64,000 nucleotides of DNA from Hufsiella ginkgonis (GCF_009834915.1 NZ_WVHS01000005.1:310001-374000); one strand, 5' to 3'. Counted from the first letter of the stretch, positions 1 through 9,059 are shown. Numbers and translations are program-made. Notes: generated by a model not told the origin, from the sequence alone.

Positions 1-2277
1 GGTACAGGCGTTCAGGTCGATCGCCATTACCCAGTTATGACCCGGCATTTCGCGTTTGTACCAGAGGTCGTATTTTTTATGACCGCCATGCTTGCCTGAA
101 CCTGCATGCGGATCTTTTGCATATTCCGCGAAGGTGGTTTCACGAATCACGTTGCGTCCTTCGTAAGAATGGTGCGTTTGTGTTTGCGCAAGTTCTTCCC
201 TGCCGCCCGCTTTTTCGATGGTTACGGTACCATTAAACTGGACGGTACCATTCTGTACGGTTGCGAAAGGATAAGCGTTCTTGCCTACGCCGTTCCCAAC
301 CTTACCGGCTGCGGTGCGGCCGTAGCCAACGGCGATAGAGATAGTTCCCTGCGCCTGCCCGGGCTGAAACAATACCGGGAGTGTTACGCTGTACCCGTTG
401 GCGCCTTTTACGGTTACCAGGTCAAATTCTTCGAGGTCCAGTTTCTCGCCGAATTTAGGGGCGATGGCCACGAAATTGTCCCAGGTGACTTTCGAAACAG
501 GGTCGGGAAGCTCCTGCAGGAATGCGTTGTTGGCATGTTTACCATCGCGCAACGGTACGTTCTGGTATACCTGCAGCTCTATATCTTTCGCCAGCGCCCT
601 ACCCTGGTTCATGATGGTAGGGATCACGTTGCCCAGCGATAAACTGAAGGTGTAAGTACCTACCGGCTTTTCGCCGGTGTATACGAAACCGGTCTGCAGC
701 ACGCTCTTCCAGGTTTTTCCTGTAGCGGCGAGTACGGTTTTTTCCCAGTTGTTACGAACGTACTGGTAGTAATCGGTTACGGCGTTGTCAGACCAGGTAA
801 GCAGGCTCACTTCCGCCTGGCGGCTGTTGTGAACCGGGTTAATAGCCGGCTGGATCACGGTGTAATATCCCTCGAACGCGTTCTGGTCGCCCCATGCCTC
901 GAGGTAGTTATGATTAATGGCTACTACATTACAAAGTGCGGCTGTTTCATCGGCCCTTTCGGCGAAGGAAACACGCAGGCCTACTTTTGCGAGTGCGTCC
1001 GTAAATGCTTTTGCGTTAAAATAATCGTAAGCGGGGTTGCTGTCGAGGAAAAAGATAGCGCCTACTTCGCTACGGTTCATTTCGCTGATCAGCTCGGCGA
1101 ACTCCGCATCGTTACCGGTGTACTGGTATGACGGATTGTCGAGGTCGATGGTAGTACCGTAGCTTCCCAGTACCGAGTTGATGGCGTTTACCAGGATCTG
1201 TACCGAAACATCGTTAGAGCCCGAAACTACCAGCGCTTTTCCTTTCGCCTGCAGCAGTTCTTTTGCAGCAAGCTTCACCACGTTAGCGGCAGCCTTGTTC
1301 GCGGTCAGCAAAGGAGTACCCGGGGTACCTGTCAATTCCTGGTACAGGGCGATGATCGCCTGTCCTTCTTCAGACGGTTTTACAGGAACACGCGAATCGG
1401 CATTGGTACCGGTCATGCTCATGCCTGTTTCCAGCTGGATATGGCGCGACATTTTCTTTCTTTCGAGCGAAGCCGCGTTCCTGTTGCTTACATATTGTTT
1501 TGAAAACTCTTCCGGGGTGATCCAGGTCCCGAGGAAATCGGCGCCAAAGCTTACGATCACGTCCGCCTTGTCAAAACGGTACCGCGGAAGCACCGATTTA
1601 CCGAAGCTGTTTTCGTTGGCTTTGATGATACCGGTATAAGAAATGGCATCATTGATCACCACTTTAGTGGAAGGATATTGCGCGGTAAAGTCAGCGATCA
1701 CCGATTTAGTGGAAGGACTGTTGATAGTAGCGGAAACGATCCTGATCTTCTTACCGGAGGCCTGAACTTTATTAAGCTCGCCTTTTACGAAGGCGTCGAT
1801 CTCGCTCCAGGAAGCCTTGCTGCCGTTCTTGGTTGGATCTTTTAATTTAGAAGCATCGTACAGGTCGAGCACCGACGCCTGGGTAGTGGCATCTGTTCCG
1901 CCATTGCCCAGCAAACCTGCAGGGTTGCCTTCGATCTTGATGGGGCGGCCTTCACGCGTTTTTACCAGGATGCTTTGCCCGTTAAAGCTGGAAACATAGT
2001 AGTTAGGGATCCCTGGTACTACCTCTTCCGGTTTAACCAGGTAAGGGATCGACTTTACCACCGGTACCGGCTGGCAGGCAGCCAGTGTTACGGCCCCCAG
2101 CCCGAAACCCATCGCCTTCAAAAAGTCGCGGCGCGGCGTTACGGTATTTAATCCCGCTTCATTTAGCACTTCTTCAATCGGAAGGGATTCAGCGAATTCA
2201 TTCTTGTTGTTCTCAACAAATTCGGGCGTCTTCTGAAGCTCTTCTATCCCTTTCCAGTATTTTTTATTGCTTTCCAT
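1..2277 (-). CDS. actB: Alternative complex III molybdopterin/Fe-S-type subunit ActB (partial, 3' end beyond window)
   Basis: The frame is open from an ATG at 2277 to the left edge (759 codons, no stop), so the C-terminus is missing. The N-terminus has a cytosol-like stretch, then a twin-arginine motif R49-R50-D-F-L-K and a short hydrophobic segment ending in A-A-C, the usual ActB arrangement. The body resembles the molybdopterin-oxidoreductase fold that in ACIII has lost its cofactor. The visible part stops at a D-L-N-A-C motif, which begins the four-cluster ferredoxin-like domain. In ACIII, ActB carries Fe-S clusters on the periplasmic side and accepts electrons from quinol. It lies 43 bp downstream of actA on the same strand, the normal order. 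Other act genes and a cytochrome oxidase are expected beyond the left edge. Confidence 0.93.
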   Translation of the reverse strand, partial: MESNKKYWKGIEELQKTPEFVENNKNEFAESLPIEEVLNEAGLNTVTPRRDFLKAMGFGLGAVTLAACQPVPVVKSIPYLVKPEEVVPGIPNYYVSSFNGQSILVKTREGRPIKIEGNPAGLLGNGGTDATTQASVLDLYDASKLKDPTKNGSKASWSEIDAFVKGELNKVQASGKKIRIVSATINSPSTKSVIADFTAQYPSTKVVINDAISYTGIIKANENSFGKSVLPRYRFDKADVIVSFGADFLGTWITPEEFSKQYVSNRNAASLERKKMSRHIQLETGMSMTGTNADSRVPVKPSEEGQAIIALYQELTGTPGTPLLTANKAAANVVKLAAKELLQAKGKALVVSGSNDVSVQILVNAINSVLGSYGTTIDLDNPSYQYTGNDAEFAELISEMNRSEVGAIFFLDSNPAYDYFNAKAFTDALAKVGLRVSFAERADETAALCNVVAINHNYLEAWGDQNAFEGYYTVIQPAINPVHNSRQAEVSLLTWSDNAVTDYYQYVRNNWEKTVLAATGKTWKSVLQTGFVYTGEKPVGTYTFSLSLGNVIPTIMNQGRALAKDIELQVYQNVPLRDGKHANNAFLQELPDPVSKVTWDNFVAIAPKFGEKLDLEEFDLVTVKGANGYSVTLPVLFQPGQAQGTISIAVGYGRTAAGKVGNGVGKNAYPFATVQNGTVQFNGTVTIEKAGGREELAQTQTHHSYEGRNVIRETTFAEYAKDPHAGSGKHGGHKKYDLWYKREMPGHNWVMAIDLNACT

Positions 2278-2320
2278 TTAAGCTATATAAACTGTATGCT
2301 ATCGTTTCTTGTAATTACTC

Positions 2321-3574
2321 TTAATAGTGACATTTACCGCACTCGGTACCGCCGAATACTGCGGCAGTCATCTTCTCGCCTTTCTTGATCTTCTCGTGGG
2401 CGGCGATCATGCGGTCGTAGTATGCATTGCCTTTGCTGTTCACCTCGGTTTCACGGTGACAGTTGATACACCATTTCATGGTAAGCGGGGAGTACTGGTA
2501 CAGTTCGTCCATGGTTTGAACCGGCCCGTGACATTTCTGGCACCGTACGCCGCCCACAACTACGTGCTGTGAGTGGTTAAAGTATGCCAGGTCCGGCAGG
2601 TTGTGTACACGTACCCACTCGATCGGTTTCTTATTAGGGCCATACTCGCGGGTATCCGGGTTGTAATCCAGTGCGGTGTAGATCTTAGCGATCTCCGGCG
2701 ACACCTGGCCACCGTAGTTATCAGCTGCCGTTACGTAGTTGTGGCAGTTCATACAAACGTTCAGCGAAGGGATGGATGCGTTTTTCGATTTATAAGCGCC
2801 CGAGTGGCAATAACGGCAATCGATCTTGTTAATACCGGCATGCAGCTGGTGCGAGAACTTGATGGGCTGTGTTGGCTGGTAACCGGTATGTACGCCGGTG
2901 TTCCACATACCTACCGTACCGATAGACACCAGGATGATAATAATGATGATCCCGGTAAAGAACACGAATTTCTTGTTCTTAAAGAGCTTTTTGAATTTCG
3001 CGCCGCGGTCAACGGTTACTTCTTCAGGGATCTCTACGCCGTTGTTCTTCATCACCAGGCGCTCGAGGGTACCGGTAACACGGTTAAGCAGCATGATCAC
3101 GATGAAGGCAACGATGATCACCAGCACCAGGCCGCCGATCATCAGGTCGCTGATCTCTTCTTTGGCTTCCGTAACTACAGGTCCTTTCTTACCGGTAGCC
3201 GGTGGCGCAGCGATGTAAGCAAGTATATTATCGATATCTCCGTCCGAAAGATCAGGGAACGGCGTCATAGTGATCGGCTTGAACTGGTCATAGATCGCAA
3301 TGGCTTCAGGGTCCTTCTCATCGAAGATCATCGCCTGCGAATTCTTGATCCACTTGTGCAGCCATTCTTTTTTGTGCCTGTCGTTAACGCCTGCCAGCGC
3401 TGGTCCAACCGACTTGGCATCCAGTTTATGACATGCGGTACACCTCGACTTAAAGATCGCCGCACCCGCCGCAGCATCCTGGGCCTTGGTGGCGGCGCTT
3501 AATGCCAGGGTCAGTAAAACGGTTACCAGGAAAGATTTTGCAACACTTCTTAAAAACAATGAGATATTTCTCAT
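2321..3574 (-). CDS. actA: Alternative complex III multiheme cytochrome c subunit ActA
   Basis: 417 residues with an N-terminal export segment. Six CxxCH heme-binding motifs are visible: C-T-A-C-H at about residue 45, then C-R-Y-C-H, C-M-N-C-H, C-Q-K-C-H, C-I-N-C-H, and a last C-G-K-C-H ending one residue from the C-terminus. Two hydrophobic segments (about 143-165 and 205-227) separate an N-terminal monoheme domain from a C-terminal pentaheme domain. ActA is the electron-exit or relay cytochrome of the quinol:cytochrome c/oxygen electron-transfer complex that replaces bc1 in many Bacteroidota. The first heme domain looks like a fused class I cytochrome c, so one polypeptide may supply both the pentaheme and a monoheme function. 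A 404-bp AT-rich region upstream holds a candidate promoter. Confidence 0.93.
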   Translation of the reverse strand: MRNISLFLRSVAKSFLVTVLLTLALSAATKAQDAAAGAAIFKSRCTACHKLDAKSVGPALAGVNDRHKKEWLHKWIKNSQAMIFDEKDPEAIAIYDQFKPITMTPFPDLSDGDIDNILAYIAAPPATGKKGPVVTEAKEEISDLMIGGLVLVIIVAFIVIMLLNRVTGTLERLVMKNNGVEIPEEVTVDRGAKFKKLFKNKKFVFFTGIIIIIILVSIGTVGMWNTGVHTGYQPTQPIKFSHQLHAGINKIDCRYCHSGAYKSKNASIPSLNVCMNCHNYVTAADNYGGQVSPEIAKIYTALDYNPDTREYGPNKKPIEWVRVHNLPDLAYFNHSQHVVVGGVRCQKCHGPVQTMDELYQYSPLTMKWCINCHRETEVNSKGNAYYDRMIAAHEKIKKGEKMTAAVFGGTECGKCHY

Positions 3575-3658
3575 ATCAAGTATTTATGATAAATTTTTGA
3601 ATGTGAATTCTTTTTCGAAATTGTCGTTTAAATGATTTTATTCCACATTTTCAGTGGA

Positions 3659-3691
3659 CAAAAGTATAATTTATTCAGCTATGGATGACAA
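3659..3691 (-). promoter_or_regulatory. Candidate Bacteroidota-type promoter for actA
   Basis: On the minus strand there is a TACTTTTG box (3659-3666), which fits the Bacteroidota -7 consensus TAnnTTTG. A TTG (3689-3691) lies 22 bp further upstream, close to the usual -33 spacing. It sits about 85 bp before the actA start. The rest of the 3575-3978 gap is AT-rich and non-coding, apart from the inverted repeat at 3891-3947. Confidence 0.4.
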
Positions 3692-3890
3692 TGCAATGAC
3701 CGTTAATAATAATTTATAATCGTTCTAAATTATCAATTTTATAGCGAAAACAGCGTCAAAAAGGCCTTTTTTAGACCCGAACCCGGGCTGTCCTGATGCA
3801 TCCTGTTTGCAATTTTCGAAACCTTTTCTTAACATAATTCGTGAGCTGAAATACATGGAGAAAACCTGTCTTCCCGTCCTTGCAAAAAGA

Positions 3891-3947
3891 CTTTGCGCCC
3901 TTTGTGTGAGCCATACGCGGGCGACGGTTCACACAAAGGGCGCAAAG
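3891..3947 (-). terminator. Long inverted repeat of the CTTTGCGCCC type, probable terminator of the DHS-like gene
   Basis: Two 22-nt arms (3891-3912 and 3926-3947) are inverse complements with one mismatch around a 13-nt loop. Read on the minus strand the stem follows the stop of the DHS-like gene by about 30 nt and is followed by TCTTTTTG, a short U-tract. The arm words (AAAGGGCGCAAAG) recur at 18441-18535 and 22253-22350, so this is also a member of a dispersed repeat family. Confidence 0.6.
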
Positions 3948-3978
3948 AACACACCAGGGGACGCCGGGTGATAATCTG

Positions 3979-4959
3979 CTACTGGCCTAATACCCATGCA
4001 AATATTAGCGGCGCCACGATGGTGGCGTCAGATTCCACGATAAATTTCGGGGTATGGATATCCAATTTCCCCCAGGTGATCTTTTCATTGGGAACCGCGC
4101 CCGAATAAGATCCGTAAGAGGTGGTGGAGTCCGAGATCTGGCAGAAATACGACCAGAAGGGGATGTTTTCCATTTCCATATCCTGGTAAAGCATCGGTAC
4201 TACGCAGATCGGGAAATCTCCGGCGATACCGCCGCCGATCTGGAAGAAACCCACCCCTTTTCCGCCGGAGTTTTTTACGTACCAGTCTGCTAACCAGGCC
4301 ATATACTCGATACCGCTTTTCATCGTGGTGGCTTTGATCCGGCCTTTGATCACGTACGAGGCAAAGATATTGCCCATGGTAGAATCCTCCCATCCAGGAA
4401 CGATGATCGGCAGGTTCCGTTCCGCGGCGGCCAGCATCCAGGAATTTTTCGGATCTATTTCGTAATACTGTTCCAGATCGCCGCTCAGTAATATTTTGTA
4501 CATGTATTCATGCGGGAAATAACGCTCGCCTTTATCATCGGCATCCTGCCAGATTTTGTGGATGTGCTTCTGAAGCCGGCGAAAAGCTTCCTCTTCGGGT
4601 ATGCAGGTATCGGTTACCCGGTTGTAGTGGTTTTCCAGGAGGTCCCACTCATCCTGCGGGCTCAGGTCGCGGTAGTTGGGCACGCGCTTGTAATGCGAAT
4701 GCGCCACCAGGTTCATGATATCCTCCTCCAGGTTGGCCCCGGTGCAGGAAATAATGTCCACCTTTCCCTGCCTGATCATTTCCGCCAGGGAAATGCCCAA
4801 CTCGGCGGTGCTCATGGCGCCTGCGAGCGTGATCATCATTTTCCCGCCTTCCAGCAGGTGAGTTTCGTAGCCCTTGGCAGCATCTACCAGCGCCGCAGCG
4901 TTAAAATGCAGGTAGTTACGTTCGATAAACTGGGAGATCGGTCCTTTGTTAGTCATCAC
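3979..4959 (-). CDS. Deoxyhypusine-synthase-like protein
   Basis: 326 residues, NAD-binding Rossmann-like deoxyhypusine synthase family, cytoplasmic (no signal). Family features include the C-T-G-A-N and E-D-I-M-N-L segment near residue 95, the G-G-G-I-A-G-D-F-P motif, and a C-terminal T-W-G-K-L motif whose lysine (about 298) matches the active-site lysine of eukaryotic DHS (S-W-G-K). Bacteria lack eIF5A, so the substrate is probably a small polyamine: related bacterial enzymes transfer the aminobutyl group of spermidine to free amines (homospermidine-synthase-like activity). That assignment is from family knowledge, not from this sequence. A TACTTTTG box lies just upstream, and a long inverted repeat follows the stop. 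The first two codons are both ATG, so the start may be 4959 or 4956. Confidence 0.85.
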   Translation of the reverse strand: MMTNKGPISQFIERNYLHFNAAALVDAAKGYETHLLEGGKMMITLAGAMSTAELGISLAEMIRQGKVDIISCTGANLEEDIMNLVAHSHYKRVPNYRDLSPQDEWDLLENHYNRVTDTCIPEEEAFRRLQKHIHKIWQDADDKGERYFPHEYMYKILLSGDLEQYYEIDPKNSWMLAAAERNLPIIVPGWEDSTMGNIFASYVIKGRIKATTMKSGIEYMAWLADWYVKNSGGKGVGFFQIGGGIAGDFPICVVPMLYQDMEMENIPFWSYFCQISDSTTSYGSYSGAVPNEKITWGKLDIHTPKFIVESDATIVAPLIFAWVLGQ

Positions 4960-4977
4960 TTTTCAATTTTAGTGGGG

Positions 4978-4985
4978 CAAAAGTA
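4978..4985 (-). promoter_or_regulatory. Candidate -7 promoter box of the DHS-like gene
   Basis: TACTTTTG on the minus strand matches TAnnTTTG and lies about 20 bp before the ATG at 4959. No convincing -33 TTTG is visible at the expected distance, so this is tentative. Confidence 0.35.
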
Positions 4986-5083
4986 AGGTTTTAGGAAATG
5001 AAAACAGTGAATGATTACCGGGAAGCGCCTATGAAGCATTCTTTTACCGATATTCCTCGTTCATTATTTAGCTTTGCCTCTTC

Positions 5084-6229
5084 ATGAGAAGAGCCATCCT
5101 GATAATATTCATTGCGCTGGAATCGTTTACGCCAAACCGATCTTTTTCGCAGAAAAAACTCATTAAAAAGTTTTTCTCCGGCAAGCAGGACAGCACCCGG
5201 GCGGGCAGCTTCCTGGCGCTTCCTTCGCTGAGCTACGCACAGGAAACGGGGCTCGAATTCGGCGCCGCCGCGGTTTACGCATTCCACACAGACCGGCAGG
5301 ACCTGCTTACCCGGAGCTCTTCCATCAATGTGATCGCCACGTTCACCACCAAAAAACAGTCGAACTTTAAGGTCCAGGCCGATATATGGTCGCCGGGAAA
5401 CCGCTGGCACCGGCTTACGGAAATAAGGTACAAGAACTTCCCTTTTAACTTTTACGGCATCGGCCCCAACACCGCAGAGGCCGACAAAGACGTGGTCGTG
5501 CAAAAATTGTTCAGGATTAACCAGGAGGTGGAACGGCGTTTCGGCCGGCGTTACTACGCGGGCATCACGCTTCTCTTCGATCAATACCTCTTTCGTGATA
5601 AGCAGCCCGGCGGGATATTTTCGACCGGTACGCGGGTGCGCGATCCCGACGGCGGCAAAGTGCTGTTCGCCGGCATCTCGCAGGTGTTCGACAACCGGAA
5701 CTCGAATACCTACACCACCACCGGTAACAGCATCAAAATTAACCTAGCCTTTGCACCCGATCTTTTCGGCGGCGAAAACTATACCGGCGGATTGCTCAGG
5801 TTCGACACGAGGAGTTTCCTCCCGATTAACAAAAAGAAAAACATCGTGGCCGGGCTAAACGTAGTTGGCCAGTCGATACGAAGCGGCCGCACCCCGTTCT
5901 ACCTGCTGCCCCAACTGGGAAACGACCAGGTGATGCGCGGCTATTATACCGGCCGCTACCGCGATAAGAACCTGCTGGCGGCACAGGTGGAACTGCGCTA
6001 CCGGTTTATTCCGCGGCTGGGTGTTGCCGCCTTTGCCGGGGCAGGAAAAGTAAAAAGCGGCAGCGAACAACCGCTTGACGGCTTTAAACCGTCTTTCGGC
6101 GCCGGCGGCCGCTACTTTTTCGACATAAATCGGGGGCTTAGTGTCCGGTTCGATTATGGCATCGGGGAAAAACGACCGGGAGAGCATCGGCAACAGGGAT
6201 TTTATATCAGCCTTGGCGAAGCCTTCTGA
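5084..6229 (+). CDS. BamA/TamA (Omp85) family outer-membrane barrel protein
   Basis: 381 residues with a signal peptide ending near S-F-S-Q (about 23). There is no room for several POTRA domains: after a short linker the protein is almost all amphipathic strands, ending in a terminal aromatic (G-E-A-F), as in outer-membrane barrels. An M-R-G-Y-Y motif near residue 285 followed by Y-R-D-K fits the conserved loop-6 (V/I)RG(F/Y) motif of Omp85 proteins. It is therefore a C-terminal-barrel-only member of the bacterial surface antigen family, half the length of true BamA. Its cargo is unknown; such proteins may insert lipids or proteins or act as patatin-like phospholipase barrels, but no enzyme domain is present. 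A TAGCTTTG box (5069-5076) lies immediately upstream. Confidence 0.85.
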   Translation: MRRAILIIFIALESFTPNRSFSQKKLIKKFFSGKQDSTRAGSFLALPSLSYAQETGLEFGAAAVYAFHTDRQDLLTRSSSINVIATFTTKKQSNFKVQADIWSPGNRWHRLTEIRYKNFPFNFYGIGPNTAEADKDVVVQKLFRINQEVERRFGRRYYAGITLLFDQYLFRDKQPGGIFSTGTRVRDPDGGKVLFAGISQVFDNRNSNTYTTTGNSIKINLAFAPDLFGGENYTGGLLRFDTRSFLPINKKKNIVAGLNVVGQSIRSGRTPFYLLPQLGNDQVMRGYYTGRYRDKNLLAAQVELRYRFIPRLGVAAFAGAGKVKSGSEQPLDGFKPSFGAGGRYFFDINRGLSVRFDYGIGEKRPGEHRQQGFYISLGEAF

Positions 6230-6491
6230 CTTCCTATTGATCACCGTATTTATCAGCTGGTTTTTCAGGTCCGGCTAAAGAGTATTGGTTCTTTTTACCG
6301 GGTTTACCCTATCCTGTACATCAACGCGCACATCGCAAAAGCGGTGAGTATATTCAGCTTCCGATCACCCCGGCATTCTCTAACACAATGCTTTCTCTAC
6401 GCCTGAGGCGCGTTTTTATAACTAAAATGACGGGCTTTTACGTATATACTTTTAACTTAGGCACCTCACACCCAAATGGGCAACCTCCTTC
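6230..6491. other. Non-coding spacer between barrel gene and FkbM gene
   Basis: A 262-bp spacer with no ORF of note. The 3' half turns AT-rich and contains TATACTTTTA at about 6444-6453, a weak match to TAnnTTTG that could serve the FkbM gene. No hairpin with a U-tract was found. Confidence 0.3.
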
Positions 6492-7223
6492 ATGAAGAAT
6501 AGAATTAGGAGTTTCTTACAGAAAATCCTTGGCTTTGACAATTATCTGTACTGGTTTGCCCGTTTCAGGATCTTTCTTCTTAAAAGAAATAAGTACGAAA
6601 ATGGGTTCGTGACCTTCATGAACATGATCCGGCCGGGCGGCATCATTCTGGATATCGGCTCGAATATCGGAATCACCTCGTTGCCCCTGGCAGAAAGGTT
6701 CCCGGAATCAGACATCCACTCTTTTGAGCCCATTCCGGCCAATAACCAGGCTTTTAAGAGGGTCATGCGCCACTTTAAGCCTCGGAACGTGCACCTGCAC
6801 GAAATTGCCGTGGGCGAACACGACGGCCAGCTAAAACTGGTACTGCCTATTATGGACGGCGCCAGGATGCAGGGATTGAGCCACGCCTATATCGAGGGTA
6901 AGGATGGCGACTGGAACCAAGGTGAAATGTATGTGGCGCCCATGAAAAAGCTGGATAACATGCCTATCTTCAGGCAGGAGAAACCGGTGAACGGCATCAA
7001 AATAGACGTCGAGAATTTCGAATACTATGTATTTAAAGGCGCCCGGGAACTGCTTACCCGCCATAGACCGGTGATCTATTGCGAACTCTGGGCCAACGAG
7101 CGGCGCACATCTACCATCGAGCTGCTGGAAGAACTGGGTTACCAGGCTAAGATCTACACGAACGGGCGCCTGGAGGATTACAACGGTCAACAGGAAAACA
7201 ACTTTATTTTCGTAGCGCACTAA
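6492..7223 (+). CDS. FkbM family SAM-dependent methyltransferase
   Basis: 243 residues, cytoplasmic. The N-terminal 40 residues are basic and helical, followed by a class I methyltransferase core: motif I reads I-L-D-I-G-S-N-I-G near residue 55, motif II acidic residue in H-S-F-E-P-I-P near 78, and the FkbM-typical I-K-I-D-V-E-N-F-E segment near 174. FkbM enzymes O-methylate sugars or polyketide-derived hydroxyls, so a role in polysaccharide or lipid glycan decoration is possible. It converges with another methyltransferase gene 50 bp away on the opposite strand. No operon partner fixes the substrate. Confidence 0.88.
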   Translation: MKNRIRSFLQKILGFDNYLYWFARFRIFLLKRNKYENGFVTFMNMIRPGGIILDIGSNIGITSLPLAERFPESDIHSFEPIPANNQAFKRVMRHFKPRNVHLHEIAVGEHDGQLKLVLPIMDGARMQGLSHAYIEGKDGDWNQGEMYVAPMKKLDNMPIFRQEKPVNGIKIDVENFEYYVFKGARELLTRHRPVIYCELWANERRTSTIELLEELGYQAKIYTNGRLEDYNGQQENNFIFVAH

Positions 7224-7273
7224 TACCCGCCGGCAAGCTCATACGGGTGCGCGCATCCACCTGTCGCGGTATC

Positions 7274-8053
7274 TCAGAACCTGATCTTAAAATCCTCCTT
7301 GCTGCGTCCTTTTTTAAAGAACACCAGGCCGATCCAGAACAGATCGATGGTAATGGTTACGTTGGGGTGCGATTTGATGTGCTGCCATGCTTCTTTCATG
7401 CCTTCGCTCCAGTAAATGTCGTCGAATATAAGTAGCGAGCCTTCATGTACTTTAGCGAGGCATAAGTCGAAATAATCGATCGTGGCCTGCTTGCGGTGGT
7501 TGCCGTCAATAAAAACGAAATCCAGCTTTGGCTCCGCAGCGGCGATAGCCGGGAAAAGCGCGTCGAAGTTACCGGTCCTCAGGTCGATATTCGTACAGCC
7601 GAGCTTCTCCAGGTTCCCGCGGGCGATGCGCGAGGTTTCGGGGCACCCTTCTACCGAGATCACGCTGCCGTGTTCCAGTGCCCTGGAAAGGTAGGCCGTG
7701 GTGATCCCCAGGCAGGTTCCAAGCTCGATGGCCGTAGCCGCCTGCGATGCGCGCGCCAGCCGGTAGATCAGCTGTGCCAGCCGGGGCGGTTTTAACGCAT
7801 TCCGCGCAAGCGTACTGATCTTCTTCCGCTTGCTACCGTTTAGCTGCGAGCCGGCGCCAAGGTCGGTAATGGTGATCTCGCGGTGGTCCTGGTACAAGGC
7901 TTTGCGTAATCGTTCGATGTCCAGGTATTCCATACGCGCGCGCTCATCGTAGATCACTTCATCGAGGAGGCGGTAAACAAAGGGCGAATGCGTGCCGTGA
8001 CGCGTATTCGCCCGCAGGCGATGAGAAAGGTAATCGAAGGCAAATCTTAACAT
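7274..8053 (-). CDS. Class I SAM-dependent O-methyltransferase
   Basis: 259 residues. The N-terminal stretch (R-H-G-T-H-S-P-F-V-Y) is the hallmark of a Bacteroidota methyltransferase group. The core follows with motif I around A-I-E-L-G-T-C-L-G (about 113), an acidic ribose-binding residue in S-V-E-G-C-P, and F-V-F-I-D-G-N-H-R near 180. The D-G-x-H motif is typical of Methyltransf_24/O-methyltransferase-like proteins. It is cytoplasmic, and its substrate cannot be read from the sequence. Its start (8053) is divergent from the transglutaminase-like gene, leaving a 90-bp shared promoter region with a TATTTTTG box on the minus strand at 8092-8099. Confidence 0.85.
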   Translation of the reverse strand: MLRFAFDYLSHRLRANTRHGTHSPFVYRLLDEVIYDERARMEYLDIERLRKALYQDHREITITDLGAGSQLNGSKRKKISTLARNALKPPRLAQLIYRLARASQAATAIELGTCLGITTAYLSRALEHGSVISVEGCPETSRIARGNLEKLGCTNIDLRTGNFDALFPAIAAAEPKLDFVFIDGNHRKQATIDYFDLCLAKVHEGSLLIFDDIYWSEGMKEAWQHIKSHPNVTITIDLFWIGLVFFKKGRSKEDFKIRF

Positions 8054-8143
8054 GGCAGCTCGCAGAACATTCCTGCGAAATGATCTGTTGACAAAAATAG
8101 TATCTTTATCTTAACGTTATATCTAAAAAAGCCGCAGAAAAGC

Positions 8144-9010
8144 ATGGTTAACCACCGCGAAATCGCTTCACTGATCAAATTACTGGATGATCCCGACCAG
8201 GAAATATCGGGGCACGTGGAGGAAAAGCTGCTCAGTTACGGCAATGACGTGATCGAGTACCTGGAAGACGCCTGGGAGCAATCTTTCGATGCCATTTTAC
8301 AGGAGAGAATAGAGGACCTCGTACACCGGATCCAATACCAGAACATGAAAACCGAATTGGAACTCTGGTACCTCAGCGGCGCGTTTGACCTGCTGCAGGG
8401 CGTGATCATCGTTAACAAGTACCAGTATCCCGACCTCGACGACATAAAGATCATCGGCCAGATCGAAGAGATCAAGCGCGAAGTATGGCTGCAGCTGCTG
8501 TATGACATGAGCGCAGTGGAAAAGATCAAGCTTATCAACCACGTGCTGTATACTATTTACGGTTTTTCGGGCAATACCACCAATCACCAGGACCCGCAAA
8601 ACTCTTATATCAGCCAGGTGCTGGAAACCAAAAAGGGTAACCAGATCCTGCTGGCGATTATCTACTCGGTGATCGCGCAAAAGCTCGACATCCCCGTTTA
8701 CGGCGTTAATTTGCCCCAGCACTTTATCCTGGCTTACGTAGACGAAAGCCAGGAAAGCGATTTTGAAAGCGGCATTCTCTTTTACATTAACGCCTTTAAC
8801 AAAGGTTTCATTTTCGGAAGAAGAGATGTCGACTCTTTCCTGAAACAACTGAACGTGAAGCCCGACAAGCAATTTTACGAACCGTGCACCAACGTCGATA
8901 TCGTAAAACGGATCATCCGAAACCTGGTAAGCGCCTACGAGAAAATGGGCTCGGCAACGAAAGTAGAGGAACTGACGGGGTTGTTGGGAATCTTTAGTAG
9001 TGACCAGTGA
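8144..9010 (+). CDS. SirB1/transglutaminase-like domain protein
   Basis: 288 residues, no signal peptide. Residues 1-95 form a helical region resembling HEAT-type regulators. The central part (about 100-250) matches the transglutaminase-like core-2 family: N-H-V-L-Y followed by K-K-G-N-Q-I-L-L-A-I-I-Y, and Y-G-V-N-L-P-Q-H-F-I-L-A-Y containing the conserved histidine. In the segment where catalytic members carry a cysteine this copy reads G-N-Q-I-L-L, with no obvious cysteine. It may therefore be a non-catalytic protein-binding version, as reported for SirB1-type proteins. Function unknown. A bidirectional terminator follows it. Confidence 0.75.
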   Translation: MVNHREIASLIKLLDDPDQEISGHVEEKLLSYGNDVIEYLEDAWEQSFDAILQERIEDLVHRIQYQNMKTELELWYLSGAFDLLQGVIIVNKYQYPDLDDIKIIGQIEEIKREVWLQLLYDMSAVEKIKLINHVLYTIYGFSGNTTNHQDPQNSYISQVLETKKGNQILLAIIYSVIAQKLDIPVYGVNLPQHFILAYVDESQESDFESGILFYINAFNKGFIFGRRDVDSFLKQLNVKPDKQFYEPCTNVDIVKRIIRNLVSAYEKMGSATKVEELTGLLGIFSSDQ

Positions 9011-9011
9011 T

Positions 9012-9042
9012 CAGTTGCCGGTAGTCAGTTACCGGTAGTCAG
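9012..9042. repeat. Tandem 14-nt repeat 3' of the transglutaminase-like gene
   Basis: Two directly adjacent copies of CAGTTRCCGGTAGT (9012-9025, 9026-9039) are followed by CAG, the start of a third copy. They begin two bases after the stop codon at 9010. One of several 3'-located word-repeat elements in this window. Confidence 0.6.
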
Positions 9043-9059
9043 CATGTAAAGTATTATTA

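Noticed and set aside
106-642. ORFs on the plus strand within the first 2.3 kb
   Set aside because: They lie antisense to actB, whose minus-strand frame is open throughout and has clear family motifs.
2573-3502. Long plus-strand ORF of 309 codons opposite actA
   Set aside because: Antisense of a GC-rich hexaheme gene; no recognisable domain, and the minus frame carries six heme motifs.
8101-8108. TATCTTTA as promoter of the transglutaminase-like gene
   Set aside because: It misses the final G of TAnnTTTG, and the only nearby TTG is ten bases away, too close for a -33 box.
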